A stretch of 64,000 bases of DNA from Austropuccinia psidii (GCA_023105745.1 JALGQZ010000007.1:52433569-52497568), one strand, 5' to 3'. Positions 1 to 11,433 are shown, counted from the first letter of the stretch. The notes: generated by a model from the letters alone, not told the origin. Made by a program: numbers and translations.

Positions 1-241
1 CAGCTATTAATCTAGCAGCTGTATCACAAGCCCTCTTCCACATATAATGAAAGCCGTTGGCTCTTGGTTGGATAGTCAAAAGATTTTTCTTCAGGTGATC
101 CACAGGCAATAGGGGGTTCCACCCTTTTCCTACCAGTGAGGGTGATTTACCTGTGGTGGAATGCTGACTGGTGTTGTATGGCAGCTGGACTTCTGGTAAA
201 AGTGTAACCCAGTCATGGGTATATACCTCATGGTCCTTATA
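1..241 (-). pseudogene. Element A integrase C-terminal part (cut by window edge)
   Basis: This stretch continues the integrase of element A beyond its catalytic core. It carries no long open frame in the pol phase within the window, so a frameshift or stop separates it from the core at 242-715. By comparison with C it should encode the region after the catalytic Glu, leading to the basic C-terminal domain. The rest is outside the window. Confidence 0.6.
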
Positions 242-715
242 TTACATTCCATATGCGCATAACCTTCTAAGGATATCCTCCATGGTTTGGATAATCCTTT
301 CAGCTCTGCCATCTGTTTGTGGATAGTAAGATGTAGAAAATGCAATCTTTTTACCTAGAATGTGATAGAAGTCAGGCCAAAATTCTGATGTGAATTTTGG
401 GTCCCTGTCACTGATGATGATCTTTGGGATTCCATGTGTGAATATGGTGTTATTCCACAAGAACAAGTCTGTATGCATTTCTGTGTCTTCCTTATGACAT
501 ATTAGGCACCTCACACTTTTGCTATACCTATCAACTATGACCAGGCAGGCATTGAAATTTTCTTTTCCTCCTGGGACAAGTCCTGCAACCCAGTCCATAT
601 TGATGGTTTCCCCTGGGTGTTTGGGTTCTTCTATGTTCTGAAGTAGCCCATATTTCTTTCCATGCTTTCTGTTTGCCTTTTGGCATCTCTTGCAAGTGTT
701 CATGTATTCACACAA
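242..715 (-). pseudogene. Element A integrase core
   Basis: A 157-residue open stretch carries the second half of the HHCC zinc finger (CKRCQK) followed by the rve-type catalytic core. The three acidic residues are visible: Asp in NMDWVAG, Asp in ISDRDPKF and Glu in GRAERII. In an intact element this enzyme joins cDNA ends to host DNA. The fragment starts at a Met in the middle of the zinc finger only because upstream frames are broken. The two zinc-binding histidines would lie beyond 715, where no continuous frame exists. It is a decayed piece of a Gag-Pol polyprotein, not a separate gene. Confidence 0.85.
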
Positions 716-716
716 C

Positions 717-1723
717 TATTGTTCCCATTTGGGCCATTAAGTGGTGCTTGCTACCCTTTCCTTGGTCCTGGCTTAACTAATGTATCCCATATAGTGGAAG
801 TCATGGCATTCCTGAAGGATCAGGGATGAATGGTCCCTATCTACTAATGTGAGTGCGCTTGTGTGCTTCTCTGTATGGTAGAGCAGGCCATCTATAAGGA
901 AAAACCTGTTTTCCTTTTAGTTACTCAACCAGGGTTCCTCTAGCTGGGATTCCAGTTCTGGGCTCCTGTGCTTCTGTTGAACGAGTTGCAACAATATGCC
1001 ACACTGTTTGTGTTTGGCATATGTATTAATTACTGTACTGAAAAACTCATTATGCACTTCTGAGTAGCTTATTTCAAATATGGGAGTTTCTGTCCCTTTT
1101 GATTCAGTGTTTCCACTTTCTAGGGTACCACTTATTAATGGCCATTCAGAAAATATGATGTTTTTCCTCCTATCCATATCCTTGAAACAGATAGGAATCT
1201 TTGCTGCTACTTCAGGGTCATAGGCTGAATTGCTTTTGAAATTGTCTAGTGGCCATCTTCTGAGGCCATCTGCATTGGTGTGGCTTTTGACATTCTTGTA
1301 TATGATGGTCATATTGCCTCTATACTCTTGAATGGTTATTTGCCACCTCGAAATGTGTCTGTTGGTAGTCTTAATATTCAATAAAGACTTCAAGGTTGTT
1401 CATTATGTGTAGACTTCAAAGACTGCACTTTCCAAATAATGGTGGAATTTCTCTAGAGCCCAGACTAAGCATAGTCATTCAGTCTGGGTGGCCCCATACC
1501 TGGATTCAAAATTTTTCAGTGTCCTAGAGATGTAGCATATTACTTCCTCCCTTGGTTCACCATCCAAAATTTGTTTCCAGTGAAGGGCTGCTTCCAAGCC
1601 TTGGCTACAGGATGCATCTATATATAGCTTGATTGGTAGTTCAAAGTCAGGCAAGATGAGAACAGGTGCATTAGTGAGCTCATGTGTGATATGCTCATAT
1701 GCATCCTTTCTTTCCTTGGTAAT
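717..1723 (-). pseudogene. Element A RNase H and connector, broken
   Basis: The open piece 917-1393 contains the RNase H C-terminal signature shared with C and D (SLLNIKTTNRHISRWQ, then [10 protein letters not shown] and NADGLRRWPL), followed by the linker toward the integrase zinc finger. The N-terminal RNase H half, about 1394-1723, has no usable frame. Several stops and frameshifts therefore separate RT from integrase. RNase H normally degrades the RNA strand of the RNA-DNA hybrid during reverse transcription; here it cannot be made as one protein. Confidence 0.75.
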
Positions 1724-3247
1724 TTAAAAAATTGAATCTTTTGAACATTGGTTGCATAGATTACTAGTTATGTGGACAAAATCTCTGATGTGGTTTCTGT
1801 AGTAGCTAGGAAACCCAAGGAAAGATTGCATCTCTTTGATGTTCTGTGGTACTGGTTTTAGAAGTACTGCTGCTACTTTATTCTGGTCAATTTCCAGACT
1901 AAGACCTGAGACTTTATGTCCTAGAGCCAGTAACTCTTGTTGGCCAAAATTGCACTTTTTAAGTGAAATTTTCAGATTTATTGGTGTGCATTTACTTAGC
2001 ACTGTGTCTATGTATTGCACATGGTCTTCCCATGTCTCTGAGTATATAATGATATCATCAATATATACTACCATCCAGCCTTCCAATATTTCATCTTGAA
2101 ATATTGTGTCCATCATCCTTTGGAAGTGGGCTGGTGCATTTTTGATGCCAAATGGCATTCTGGTGTACTCATATATGCCCATATGGCATATTATCCTGAG
2201 TAATTTCATGGAGTTTGGTTTAACTCCATTTTGGTGGAAGCCTTTCATACAATCCATTTTGGTTATGTATTTGGCTTTAGCAAGTTTATCTAAGGCATTA
2301 GGGATCCTGGGTATGGGGTACCTGTCTGATTTTGTGTAGTTGTTCAGAGCTCTGAAATCTCCACACAGTCTAGACTTGCCATCATGCCAGGTGATTAGAA
2401 CAGGGGTGGTGATTTCCACTATTTCATTATGTCCAATCTTCCTGATGACATCCATATCCAGGAGTTCATTGATATGTTTCTCAATTTCCTTCCTGGTTTC
2501 CAGGCTTGCTGGATAAGGAGGTCTCCTCATCATGGGTGGATAAGGCCTCTCCACATCCAGATATAGTTCTATATCATGGCCTTTGATCTTACCTAATGGT
2601 TCTTCACCAATGGCAAATGCTGGTCTGTTCTTTCTCAGCATCTTCAGTAAACTTAGTTTTTGTTTACTGGTGAGGGTAGTGCTGAAATGTCCCTCTCTGA
2701 ATTCCTTAAAAAGTTCTTCTAGTGGATCTTGAGAAGATATCTGGTATATGTCAAGGGAAAATTTCTTTTCCTTGTTAGTACCAATGGTGATGTGCCTATT
2801 TTTACTGTTGTAAATGTCTATGCCATTCATCCTCTGGTAATCTGTTCCCAGTAAAAACCCTTGGATGTGGGCATCATTAAGCACTAAAGACTCTGGGTTG
2901 AGTCTGATATTACCCATCCTGTGGGGTATAATTATCTCTTTGATAATTTTCCCAATGGAAGTCATTTTCCCTGATGCACTTTTAAAGTTCTTTGCCTTAG
3001 TGGGCAAGAGCTGTTTTTCCCAGTTTGGGAAGTGGGTATCCAGATAGTTTCTGGCCACTATGGAGCAGTGTGCTCCACTATCAATGATCAGTGGATGCTG
3101 AGCATTGTCAATACAAACAGTCATTTTTGTGGCTGTTCCATGTATATATGCCATTCCTTTGGTTGGTGTAACCAGGAATGTTTGGGCATCATGTGTATGT
3201 TTGCACAAGTTTTTATTAGCAGTGTCCTGTGGCATGCCTGCTTCCAA
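1724..3247 (-). pseudogene. Element A protease and reverse transcriptase
   Basis: An open frame of 507 codons. Near residue 57 is the aspartic protease motif IDSGAHCSIV, followed by a flap-like region with NRHITIGTNKEKKF. RT follows: the fingers motif EITTPVLITWHDGKSRLCGDFRALN, a palm motif near MDCMKGFHQN and the catalytic YIDDII with both Asp present. The order protease-RT and the sequence match D and C. It ends in a frame break just after the thumb (FLGFPSYYRNHIRDF). The RT itself looks intact, but it is isolated from RNase H and integrase by downstream lesions. Confidence 0.88.
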
Positions 3248-3323
3248 CTGTATGTCCTAAATTTCTAGTGGGGTTTCCTCTTGGTATTCCACTAAAAATT
3301 CCTCTCTAGGGTCTTGGTAATCA

Positions 3324-5059
3324 TCAGATGGTTCTAGAATCCTCTGTTGGAGGTTCTTCCTCAGGGACTTTCTCTATGGCATAGACTTTCTTCTTTGCCT
3401 TTGGACAGTTGTTGGCATAGTGGTCTGTTGAACAACAGTTGTGACAAGAATTCCTCTTCTTTGCCACTTCTGCCACTATTTCTTTGGGTTTGTCTTTAAA
3501 CTCTACCCTGAAAGGTTGTTTCTCTTTGAAACGACTGCTCTTATATGGGGTGAATTTACCTATATTAGTCCTTTTCCTTATGTCTTGTAAGGTGTTGGCA
3601 ATGTCATCTAGAGTGCAATTCTGGTTGCATCTGCATTTTACTGCATGCTCTAGCTCTCCTGGCAATTGTGTCAGAAGTTTGTGATTCCTCATTTGGATGT
3701 TCATCTGAGGATCAATGGCTTTAAGTCTTTTAGACTGTCTAAGACACAACTCATATGGATCTTTGTCCACAGAGTACTTGTCATTTTCAAATGACATGGT
3801 CTTTTGCCATATCCAAGTTCCATTACTGTACTTTTGGATGTTTGACTCTTCCACCATGGCCAGTTTCTCCTGCCATGGATTTCTTTCATTTCTGTGTACC
3901 ATATACTAGCATGACCTTTAAATGCAGTATTCAATCTAGCAGTAATCCAGTAGTCTGGTATGCTTGGTACATCAATGAAGAGTCCATCAATATAATCTAT
4001 GAGTTCCATATGATAATATTCTCCTGATCCAGAGAATTTGGGGCAGTTTGAGGCCTCAGGAAGCTGTTTTAAGGCTTCCTTCTCTGAATAAGACATGCCA
4101 TCTCCATCTTGGTATTGTGATGGGGATCTTTCCTTATTCATCAACATGGCATCTGGTTTGATGTCATCTGGTTGATATGGATTATCCATAACTAGGCCTT
4201 GTGGTTGGGGCTTCAAGTTATGGTAGGCATTAAACAATTTATCAATGTCTTGGTACAGACACTCCCTGTCCCTTGTGCTGTGGTGTTGTTCTTCAAAGAC
4301 TATATTCAGTCTTTTGTTGGTTTCTTCAGAGGCTTTTCTCAGTTGAGAATACCCTTCTTTAAGATTTTTAACTATCTGTTCCAAGGAGGCTTGAGTTTGT
4401 CTCATCCTCTCTTGGCCAGCTTTGATTTCTGCAAACTGCTTTGCAGATTGTTCAGCATATTGGGACATTTGTAACCACAGTGTATCACTGTTGATGTTAC
4501 TCTCAGATGTGACAATGTTATTTTCAGTCTGAGTGGGGGTAATGTTTCTATTACTAGGACTACTGATTCTAGAGTGGTTTACAACTACTTCTGGTTCTTG
4601 TGTACTTCTTTTACCAAATCTAACAGCTTCTGGATCATGGGGTCTGACTCTTTCCTCCTCTGGTTGAAGGAGGCTTTGTTCTTGCCCTTGTTTCCTTGTC
4701 TTCTCCTGGAAACGTCCTGGAAATGTGAAGAATGGTGACTCTTGGCCACTGATCTTCTGGTTTCTGAATGGTGTGAAGCCACTGGAGAGCTGATTTGGCC
4801 TGCTCCTTGTGAACCTGAAGGAATCTGAGTAGGCCCTGTCTGGGTTAATTGTTCTTCTATTGCTTGGATAGTGGCTTGATTCTCCCTTATCCTCTGTGCC
4901 CTTGCCTCCAGGAGTCTGTGCTGCCTGGTAGGATTCCAACCTTTGGTGATTACCATAAGGTCTTTGAAGTCTATCTCTTTGAGACAGATCTTCTGGCAAC
5001 TTGATCCCAGTTCTGCCAAGTGAGTTGCTAGGTTGTACCTCTTGGTGTTCATGCTCCAT
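3324..5059 (-). pseudogene. Element A Gag (capsid plus zinc knuckle), frameshifted
   Basis: Two overlapping open frames together cover Gag. The upstream one, 3701-5059 (452 codons, start at a real ATG), has a polar N-terminus, a coiled-coil-like stretch around EIKAGQERMRQTQASLEQIV, and a capsid-like segment (CPKFSGSGEYYHMELIDYID, GHASIWYTEMKEIHG). The downstream one, 3324-3902, continues the capsid and ends in a CCHC zinc knuckle (CHNC, then H and C at standard CX2CX4HX4C spacing). A frameshift near 3800 separates them. The N-terminal part overlaps the accessory frame at 4585-5285. Confidence 0.8.
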
Positions 5060-5653
5060 TGAAATAAGTCTTTGAGGAGTTGGTGGATCTCAAGAACTTG
5101 ATCCATATCTTTCCAGTCCTCTGGTTTGAGGTTTCTGTTGAATTGGAGTGTGAATGACAAGGTTGATATTATCTCCCTCATTGTTTTGCTATCCACTACT
5201 GTGTCCAAGGTGTCCTCTTGTTGATCTTCTGGTTCTGGACAATCCTTCTCTGTCCTCTGGCTGGTTCCTTTGGAAGCCAAGATCTCTGAGGTGTACAGGG
5301 GACACATCAGTTTTTGCAAGCAGTCAAAAACTTTATGTTCTTAGGGTATTTACCTTTGACTGTGCCTTGTAAAAATTTATTATCTGCTGACTTGGGCAGT
5401 TTGCCTTTGGAAGTTACAACTCGGTTAATAATTCTAATCTTTCCTGTACAAGTGGTTAAGGTTGGTTTACCTTGTATTGAAGCAGAGTTTTGTGGTTTTC
5501 TACTCCTTTGGGTGGCTATTGGTGTCCACTTCTTGGCTTTAATTTGGCCTTCACTAAGCCTCTTCCCTTTGCCCTTGCTGCCCTCTGGTTCTGAGGGTGT
5601 CACTGGTATATTGGCCTGTGACTGGGTTTCAAGTGGTATGAAATTTTCTTCCA
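4585..5653 (-). CDS. Element A spliced accessory protein overlapping gag
   Basis: Predicted exons are 5471-5653 (183 nt) and 4585-5285 (701 nt), separated by intron 5286-5470 with GTAAAC at the 5' end and a pyrimidine-rich CACCTCAG end. The first exon follows a TTTTATTCAG acceptor and begins with TG, so an upstream exon ending in A would complete an AUG. Splicing is phase 1 and gives 294 codons without a stop. The second exon contains GWNP followed by a basic helix, matching GW(N/S)P regions of the C and D homologues. It ends at 4585 just where the coiled-coil part of Gag begins in the other frame. Function unknown. No intron 3 is needed here, unlike C and D. Confidence 0.6.
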
Positions 5654-6231
5654 CTGAATAAAACAGGAAAAAAGAGGGCTTATGTCAGTTAAGACTTCTT
5701 AAAAGGCTGGTTTTGCATGTCTAAGAATGGCCTCTGGGCTTTTATATTATTACAATATGCCCTTGTATTATGACAATGTAATTGAATTAACAATTCCACG
5801 TCAAAAAATACAGCTTACTGATATGTGGTATACTGTTTGTATACCAATATCTCACAGAATACTTGTAGTTAGCAAGTATAACCTGTCAAAAGATGGTGTA
5901 TTACAGGGCAATTGAGTTAACAATGTGCCCAAACACGCCTCAACTGTTGGTTTATCAGTATGAGCTGTCTTAATTCACTTAAGAATTAAGGCTGTATGAG
6001 TGGCTTAAAGTGTTTTTATATACAAAACACGCCAAAAATACTAGTCTTGTGGTTATTAGCCACGTGACAGATAATCTATAATATATGAGTATTTATGAAA
6101 GATTTAAAAAATATATATAAAATATATATTTATAGAGAAAATGACGCCTAAAAAGAAGGTAAAACAGGTGTCAATAAATGATAAAAAAGAGAAAAACTTA
6201 CTTGTAAGGTCCAAGAATAAGTAAAAAACAT
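5654..6231 (-). other. Element A 5' leader with probable intron
   Basis: Untranslated leader between the primer-binding block and the first accessory exon. A candidate donor CAA|GTAAGT lies near 6200-6209, read on the minus strand, and a polypyrimidine acceptor ending TTATTCAG lies at 5654-5663. If spliced, this intron is about 550 nt. The leader also contains an imperfect hairpin GGTATAC-TGTTT-GTATACC near 5825-5845 that is recognisable in A2 as well. No coding region otherwise. Confidence 0.45.
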
Positions 6232-6247
6232 GGCCAGGCCCCCAAAA
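6232..6247 (-). other. Primer-binding-like site of element A
   Basis: Reading the minus strand, the LTR end ...CTGACA is followed by TTTTGGGGGCCTGGCC. The TGGGGGCCTGGCC part has the form of a tRNA 3'-end complement (TGG first). The same block follows the LTR in C, D and A2 although the LTRs of these families differ. The tRNA was not identified. Confidence 0.6.
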
Positions 6248-6585
6248 TGTCAGGGTGAGTCTATGATAAAGGTGTATATAAGTACTTACAAGCTTTGACT
6301 ATGACTGTGACACGGTAAAAATAGTTTCAAAAGATGATAAAGCTGAGAATAAATGATATAAATTAAGATATTAAGGGCTGTACTATAGAGATATAGTGGT
6401 GGTGAGCGCTGTTGAAAGCCCTGGGTGCAGCTTTACCTGTTGGGTTACAATAATAAAGACTAAAATACTTTTAATTTGAGAGTATAACTGATTATTACCC
6501 AAGAGTAAAACTGTTTTTGACAGTTTACTATGTGGGTTATTCAAGAGCAGGATGAGGAGACAATTCTAGCTGTGAAAAGCCTCCT

Positions 6586-6600
6586 TTTTATCCTGAAATG
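6586..6600 (-). promoter_or_regulatory. TATA-like box, family A LTR
   Basis: Read on the minus strand this is GGATAAAAAGGAGGC, and the same block occurs in the other family-A LTR copies (8039-8053 and 48981-48995 on plus). It is followed by the conserved CTTTTCACAGC. Conservation and sequence suggest a core promoter, but no start site is shown. Confidence 0.3.
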
Positions 6601-6692
6601 GGGTGGAAAGGGTGCTAGACCTTTCCACTTAGAGGAAGTGAAGATTTTGTGCCTTCTAGTAATGGCTTGTGGTTTGCAAACAACCTGTATAA

Positions 6693-6752
6693 CCTGTATT
6701 GGGCTCAGATGTGGTTTTGAAACCACATCTGGGCAGTTTTCACCAATACAGG
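6693..6752. repeat. Nested inverted repeat in family A LTR
   Basis: Outer arms CCTGTATTGG and CCAATACAGG enclose inner perfect arms CAGATGTGGTTT and AAACCACATCTG with a 2-nt loop. The structure is recognisable in all four long family-A LTR copies (also about 7880-7940, 48820-48882 and 61222-61285). Confidence 0.75.
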
Positions 6753-7686
6753 GTGAAAATTTTCATCTGGGGACCTCACAGCCTGATTCTAACGTGTATG
6801 ATGCGTAGAATGCTGTACAGAAGCTGTATGGGACCCCAGTATTGACTAACATATAAGGTATTGAAGTAAAAACATGCTTCTTTGTCTATTTGACACCTTA
6901 TATTCATGATTATGGGATATTATCCCATGGTAAGGCTGTATATGACAGCAGGTGGGATTTTAACCTTAAAACAGCCATAACTTTGTTAATTCTTGAGATA
7001 TCAACCTCAAAATTGGTTCAGTGTGTAGCCCTGTATGTGCTCTACACAATGGTACCTCATTTGATATGGGTATCATTAAATATGGCAAAGTTATCCCATG
7101 TACAAGGTTTTTTGTACATAGGCATGGTTTGGGCAAAAAGCTGTATTGAGCTTGTTTGCCTCATAACTTCTGTTATAGTTGAGATATGAAGAAGTGAATG
7201 GCACCATCTGATAGCCCTGATTGCACTCTTTCCAAAAAGACCCCACTTCAGGTATCCCACACTAAAGCTTTAGAAGTTAGATGAGAGGTGAATGTTTTGT
7301 TCACCCTTATTTGGCCTGAAATTGACCATAACTCCAGTAATATTGGTGCTAGCTCAGTTTGGCTGGTACCATTGGATAGCCCTGGCTTAGAGCTTTATTT
7401 TCAGTACCCATTTGATGGGGTTAAACCTCTCCTTCTAGATTGTAGATGAGAGGTGAAAATTAAGGTTTATGCTCAGCAATAACTTTGAGCAGGAATAACT
7501 TTGTTATTTCTAGTCCTATGGTGATGGGACTTATATTTTCAGGAAGAGGTGAGTTTCCTCTTTCTTTTGATAACTCTTGAGCTGATTTGGCTCAGCTCCA
7601 TGTTTTGGTGGTATCTTGGCTATACCATTGGTTTATGGTATTTTGGCTGTCATGCTTGTGCTCTGGTTTTGAGTCACAGGCTGACA

Positions 7687-8383
7687 GTCATATACAGCCT
7701 TACCATGGGATAATGTCCCATAATAATGAATATGAGGCGTCAAATGGACCAAGGAGATTGTTTTTACTTCCATACCTCATATGTCAGCCAATACTGGGGT
7801 CCCATAAAATTTCTGTACAGCATTCAACGCGTCATACACATCAGAATCAGGCTGTGAGGTCCTCAGATGAAGGTTTTCACGCTGTATTGGTGAAAACTGC
7901 CCAGATGTGGTTTCAAACCACATCTGAGCCCAATACAGGCTATAAAGGTCTTTTAAAACCACAAGCCTGTCCCAGAGAGTGAAAAAATCTTCACTTCCTC
8001 TACGCTGAAAGGTCTAGCACCCTTTCCACCCAATTTCAGGATAAAAAGGAGGCTTTTCACAGCCAGAATTGCTTTCCTCATCCTGCTCTTGAATACCCTA
8101 CATAGTAAACTGTCAAAAACAGTTTTAACCTTGCGTAATAAACAGGTATAATTATAATCTTAATTATTGTAGTCTTTATTATTGTAACCCAACGGGTAAA
8201 GCTGCACCCAGGGCTTTCAACAGCACTAACCACCACTATATTCAATATAGTAAAGCTCTTTTATTCCCAAATTCAAACCATTTTTAATCCTCATAAGTCT
8301 TTTTAATCCTATTGACAGTGTCACAGTCATAGTTAAAAGTTGTAAATACATTTCAATACTTTTATCATAGACTCAGCCTGACA
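7687..8383 (+). repeat. Family A LTR, 3' half (interrupted by element A)
   Basis: This corresponds to the second half of the LTR at 47889-49324, in the same plus orientation, and ends CAGCCTGACA at 8383. Its first half must lie left of the window on the other side of element A. It is followed by TATGA and then element B pol sequence, so this LTR (solo or part of a full element) had inserted into B. Together with 6248-7686 it makes an apparent 2.1-kb palindrome. Confidence 0.88.
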
Positions 8384-9291
8384 TATGACCACATAGGAGC
8401 ATTTTCTTCAGAAAAAGAACCTCTGGGGGAAATTATTGGTCATGAAGTTCAAATAATTGTTAATATTGAAAGACCTTATCCACCACTCTTGAAAGGACCT
8501 GCATACCCAGGAAGTCCCAAGTCAAGAGAAGCTCTGGAAACCCATATCAAAGAACCTACCTTGGTGTAATGAGAGAAGTTGGCCATAAAGAAGAAGTACA
8601 AATAATTACACCAGTCATAGTGGCATGGCATAATGGAAAATTCAGAATAGTTGGAGCCTTTAGAGCTCTGAACACTTACAATGTTCCAGATGGGTAACCA
8701 ATAACAAAAATCCAAATTTCCCTTACTCAAATATCTCAAGCAGTGTATATAACCACTATGGATGCCCTTGAAGGATTCCATCAAAATGTGGTGACACCAA
8801 GAGCAAGAAACAATTTAAGAATTATTGTTCATTGGGGAGTGTATGAATATTGAAGAATACCCTTGGGTAGCAAAAATGCACCTTCACACTTCAAAAGAAT
8901 GATGAATGACATCTTCCCTGAAGAACTTTCAGAGTGATGGTTAAGAATTTACATTGATGGCATTATTGTCTGTTCCTAGACTTGGGCAGAGCACATGTAT
9001 AGACTGTCCAGAGTTCTGAAAAAAATTCACTCAGTGAACATGAAAATATCTTTGAAGAAATGTCATTTTGGATTTAAGGAGCTTAAAGCACTAGGACATG
9101 TTGTATCTGGTTTGTCCCTTGGAATTGACAAAAAAAAAGTTGCAGCAGTATTGCTGAAACCCATGCCTGAGAAAAAAAAGGAAATTCAGTCATTTTAAGG
9201 TTTTGCAGGATATTACAGGCAACACATTAAAGATTTTGCATCCATAGCAAGACCACTTTATAAATTTTGTGACAACAACACAGTATTTGAA
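8384..9291 (+). pseudogene. Element B reverse transcriptase, degraded
   Basis: Homology to RT of C and D is clear (EKEPLGEIIGHE near the start, later [27 protein letters not shown]), but the frame is broken repeatedly. The active site reads YIDG at 8951-8962 instead of YIDD, so the second catalytic Asp is lost. Stops occur where C has Trp or Leu, for example TGA at about 8936. Only 8995-9198 remains open over some length. It cannot encode a working RT. Confidence 0.85.
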
Positions 9292-10449
9292 ATGACTGTT
9301 GACAGAGTCAAAGCTTTTGAGTCTCTAAGAGAAGCCTTGACCACTGCTCCACTCTTACTGATGCCAGAATTCAAGCTGCCTTTTAAATTGTATATTGATG
9401 CATCAGGGGATGGGCTAGGTGCTGCACTTCACCAAGTTCAGATCATAAATGATGAACCTGTGGAAGGACTCATATATTTCATATCCAGGAAAATCAAACC
9501 AACTGAAGCAAGATATGGAGCAAGGAAAATGGAATGTCTATTCCTCGTCTGGGCCTTGGAAAAACTGAACTACTTCTTAGAGGGATGTGCTTTTGAAGTG
9601 ATAACAGATTGTACAGCTATCAAATCACTTTTAAACATGAAAACACCTAACAGACATATGCTCAGATGGTAAATAGCCATACAAGAATACAGAGGCAATA
9701 GTACTATTGTTCATAAAGATGGTAATATTCATAAAAATGCAGATGGACTAAGCAGATGGCCATTACCAAATGATATTGATGATGCTGCTTATGTGCCAGA
9801 AGAAGCTTTACCACAGATCCCAATAGAAGGAATAAGTGTCACAGACTTGAACACCACCTTCTTTGAAGAAGTAAGAAACAGTTACACTCAACATAAGAAT
9901 TGTAGCATCTTAAGCCAATTACTTAACAAAGAATGTAAAGACAACTCTCTAATACATGCCTTGGATGAAGTGTGGAAGATGTCTTATGATGAAGGAAGAT
10001 TTCACCTATTGGATGGTATAATTCACCACAGAACCAAGCACACATGTGTCATGACAGTTGTGGACAGGTCATTAATGAATCTTGTACTAAAAGAATGCCA
10101 TGGCAGCCCCCTTTCAGGACATCTGTCTGAAGACAGAACAAGAGAGAAGGTAAATACCTGCATATGGTGGCCAATGTGGCAGAAAGATGTGGCAGAGTAT
10201 TGCAAAACCTGTGAAAGATTCCAAAAAGAAAATATGTCCACTGGCAAGAGACTTGGAAATATGATCAAAATCCAAGAACCCAGCAGACCTTGGGAAATTG
10301 TCCATATGGATTGGGTAACTGGCCTACCACCAGGAGGTGACAGAAGCTATAATGCTTGCCTATTGATTGTAGAGAGATTAAGTAAAACTCCAATCTTTTT
10401 ACCATGTCACAAATATGATACAGAGATGGATATAGCTCTTTTGATATGA
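9292..10449 (+). pseudogene. Element B RNase H, zinc finger and integrase start
   Basis: 9292-9672 encodes RNase H with [18 protein letters not shown] and the [11 protein letters not shown] motif. It stops at a TAA at 9670-9672 where C has a Gln codon (CAA to TAA). 9793-10449 encodes the connector and the HHCC zinc finger, where the last Cys is replaced by Phe (TCERFQ instead of TCDRCQ), followed by the first catalytic Asp in [13 protein letters not shown]. It ends at a TGA at 10447 where C has Trp. Both stops are transitions from sense codons in the homologue. Confidence 0.85.
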
Positions 10450-10455
10450 AATAGA

Positions 10456-11409
10456 GTGGTGTCATGGACTGGCATACCTACAAATATCATTAGTGACAGG
10501 GATCCCAAATTCACTTCAGCACTATGGACAAATCTTCACCAATTATTTGGCACTAAGCTGTCTTTCTCTACAGCCTACCACCCACAAACTGATGGTCTGG
10601 CTGAAAGGATGATCCGGACCTTAGAGGAAATGTTAAGAAGATTTTGTGCATATGGCCTTGAATTCAAAGATTGTGATGGATCTACCCATGATTGGTGTAC
10701 TATGTTTCCTGCACTGGAATTAGCATATAAAACATCAATACATGCAAGTACCAATCAAACCACTGCTATCCTGGAAAAGGCATGGAAACCCAAATTACAA
10801 CAACATTCCTTGGGGAAAGATTTGAGTGAAATACATCCCACAGATGATAGCTTCAAGGGAATGCTAAAAAAAGTTAGAAAGCATGAAGTAAGGTGCATGG
10901 AAGACTCTTTTGCATATGCTAAGGACAAATGGGATAAATCACATGCAACTCCACATTTCAAAGTGGGGGATTTATGTCTTGTATCCACCACTAACTTTAA
11001 TAACATCAAAGGATGTAAAAATCTGAAAGACTCCTTTGAAGGAACGTTTGTTATTAAGGCCCTCCATGGAGAAAATGCTGTTGAAGTAGAGTTATCTGTA
11101 GAACTTAGCAATAAGCCTCCTACATTTCCAGTGAGCTTAATAAAGCCATTTAAATCTAGTGATGCTAAAAAATTTCCCTTGAGGGATAAAGTTCCCCAAG
11201 CTATACCTCCTATTGAGTCATATTGTAGTAAGAAAATTACTAAAGTTCACAAAGAAAGAAAGTTGAGAACCAACAAAGTAAGGGAATACCTTGTTAGGTA
11301 CAGTGACCCAACTTGTGAAGATGAATGGTTGCCAGAAAAGCACATACCTGAAGCTACCAAACTTCTCAGAAGGCTCAGGCACACTAGAAATAACAATATT
11401 AAAAAGTAA
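10456..11409 (+). pseudogene. Element B integrase core and chromo-like tail
   Basis: 317 codons in frame with the preceding piece after one stop. It shows the catalytic Asp in [14 protein letters not shown] and Glu in [10 protein letters not shown], spaced as in a DD35E core, then a GPY/F-like domain ([26 protein letters not shown]). The C-terminal module [20 protein letters not shown] resembles a divergent chromodomain (YLVRY followed by EDEWLPE). Such tails are known in chromoviruses to target chromatin. It ends 24 bases before the 3' LTR. Confidence 0.85.
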
Positions 11410-11421
11410 TATTCTTTTTTT

Positions 11422-11433
11422 AGGGAGAGGGAA
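11422..11433 (+). other. Polypurine tract of element B
   Basis: AGGGAGAGGGAA directly precedes the LTR start TGTGAGCC, as in C (GGTGGGAGGGAA). It would prime plus-strand DNA synthesis. Confidence 0.75.

Larger units (their letters stand above)
1..7686 (-). mobile_element. Ty3/gypsy element A (3' end off-window)
   Basis: Minus-strand LTR retrotransposon in the order gag, protease, RT, RNase H, integrase. The integrase tail and 3' LTR lie beyond base 1. The 5' LTR is 6248-7686 and the primer-binding-like block is 6232-6247. The right LTR end (CTGACA) is followed directly by GTCAT, which continues an older family-A LTR in the opposite orientation, so A inserted into that LTR. All pol reading frames are interrupted, so this copy is inactive. 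The same family is seen as A2 and as LTRs at 47889 and 63811. Confidence 0.92.
6248..7686 (-). repeat. 5' LTR of element A (1439 bp)
   Basis: Begins TGTCAGGGTGAG and ends CAGGCTGACA on the plus strand; sense is minus. It matches 60780-62214 (same orientation), 47889-49324 (opposite) and 7687-8383 (opposite, partial). It contains the conserved nested hairpin at 6693-6752 and the palindrome ATGGGATATTATCCCAT near 6911-6930. Short open frames inside are not shared between copies and are left out. Confidence 0.93.

Noticed and set aside
6248..8383. A 2.1-kb sequence with ~700-bp inverted arms, like a giant foldback element or hairpin LTR
   Set aside because: The LTR at 60780-62214 and the solo LTR at 47889-49324 show that the unit is ~1.44 kb. 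The palindrome is one complete LTR next to half of another LTR in opposite orientation, because element A inserted into it.
8384..11409. RIP-like mutation as the cause of stops in element B
   Set aside because: Some stops are C-to-T or G-to-A changes, but I cannot measure a dinucleotide bias by eye and rust fungi are not known for classical RIP. A transition/context count against C would decide.
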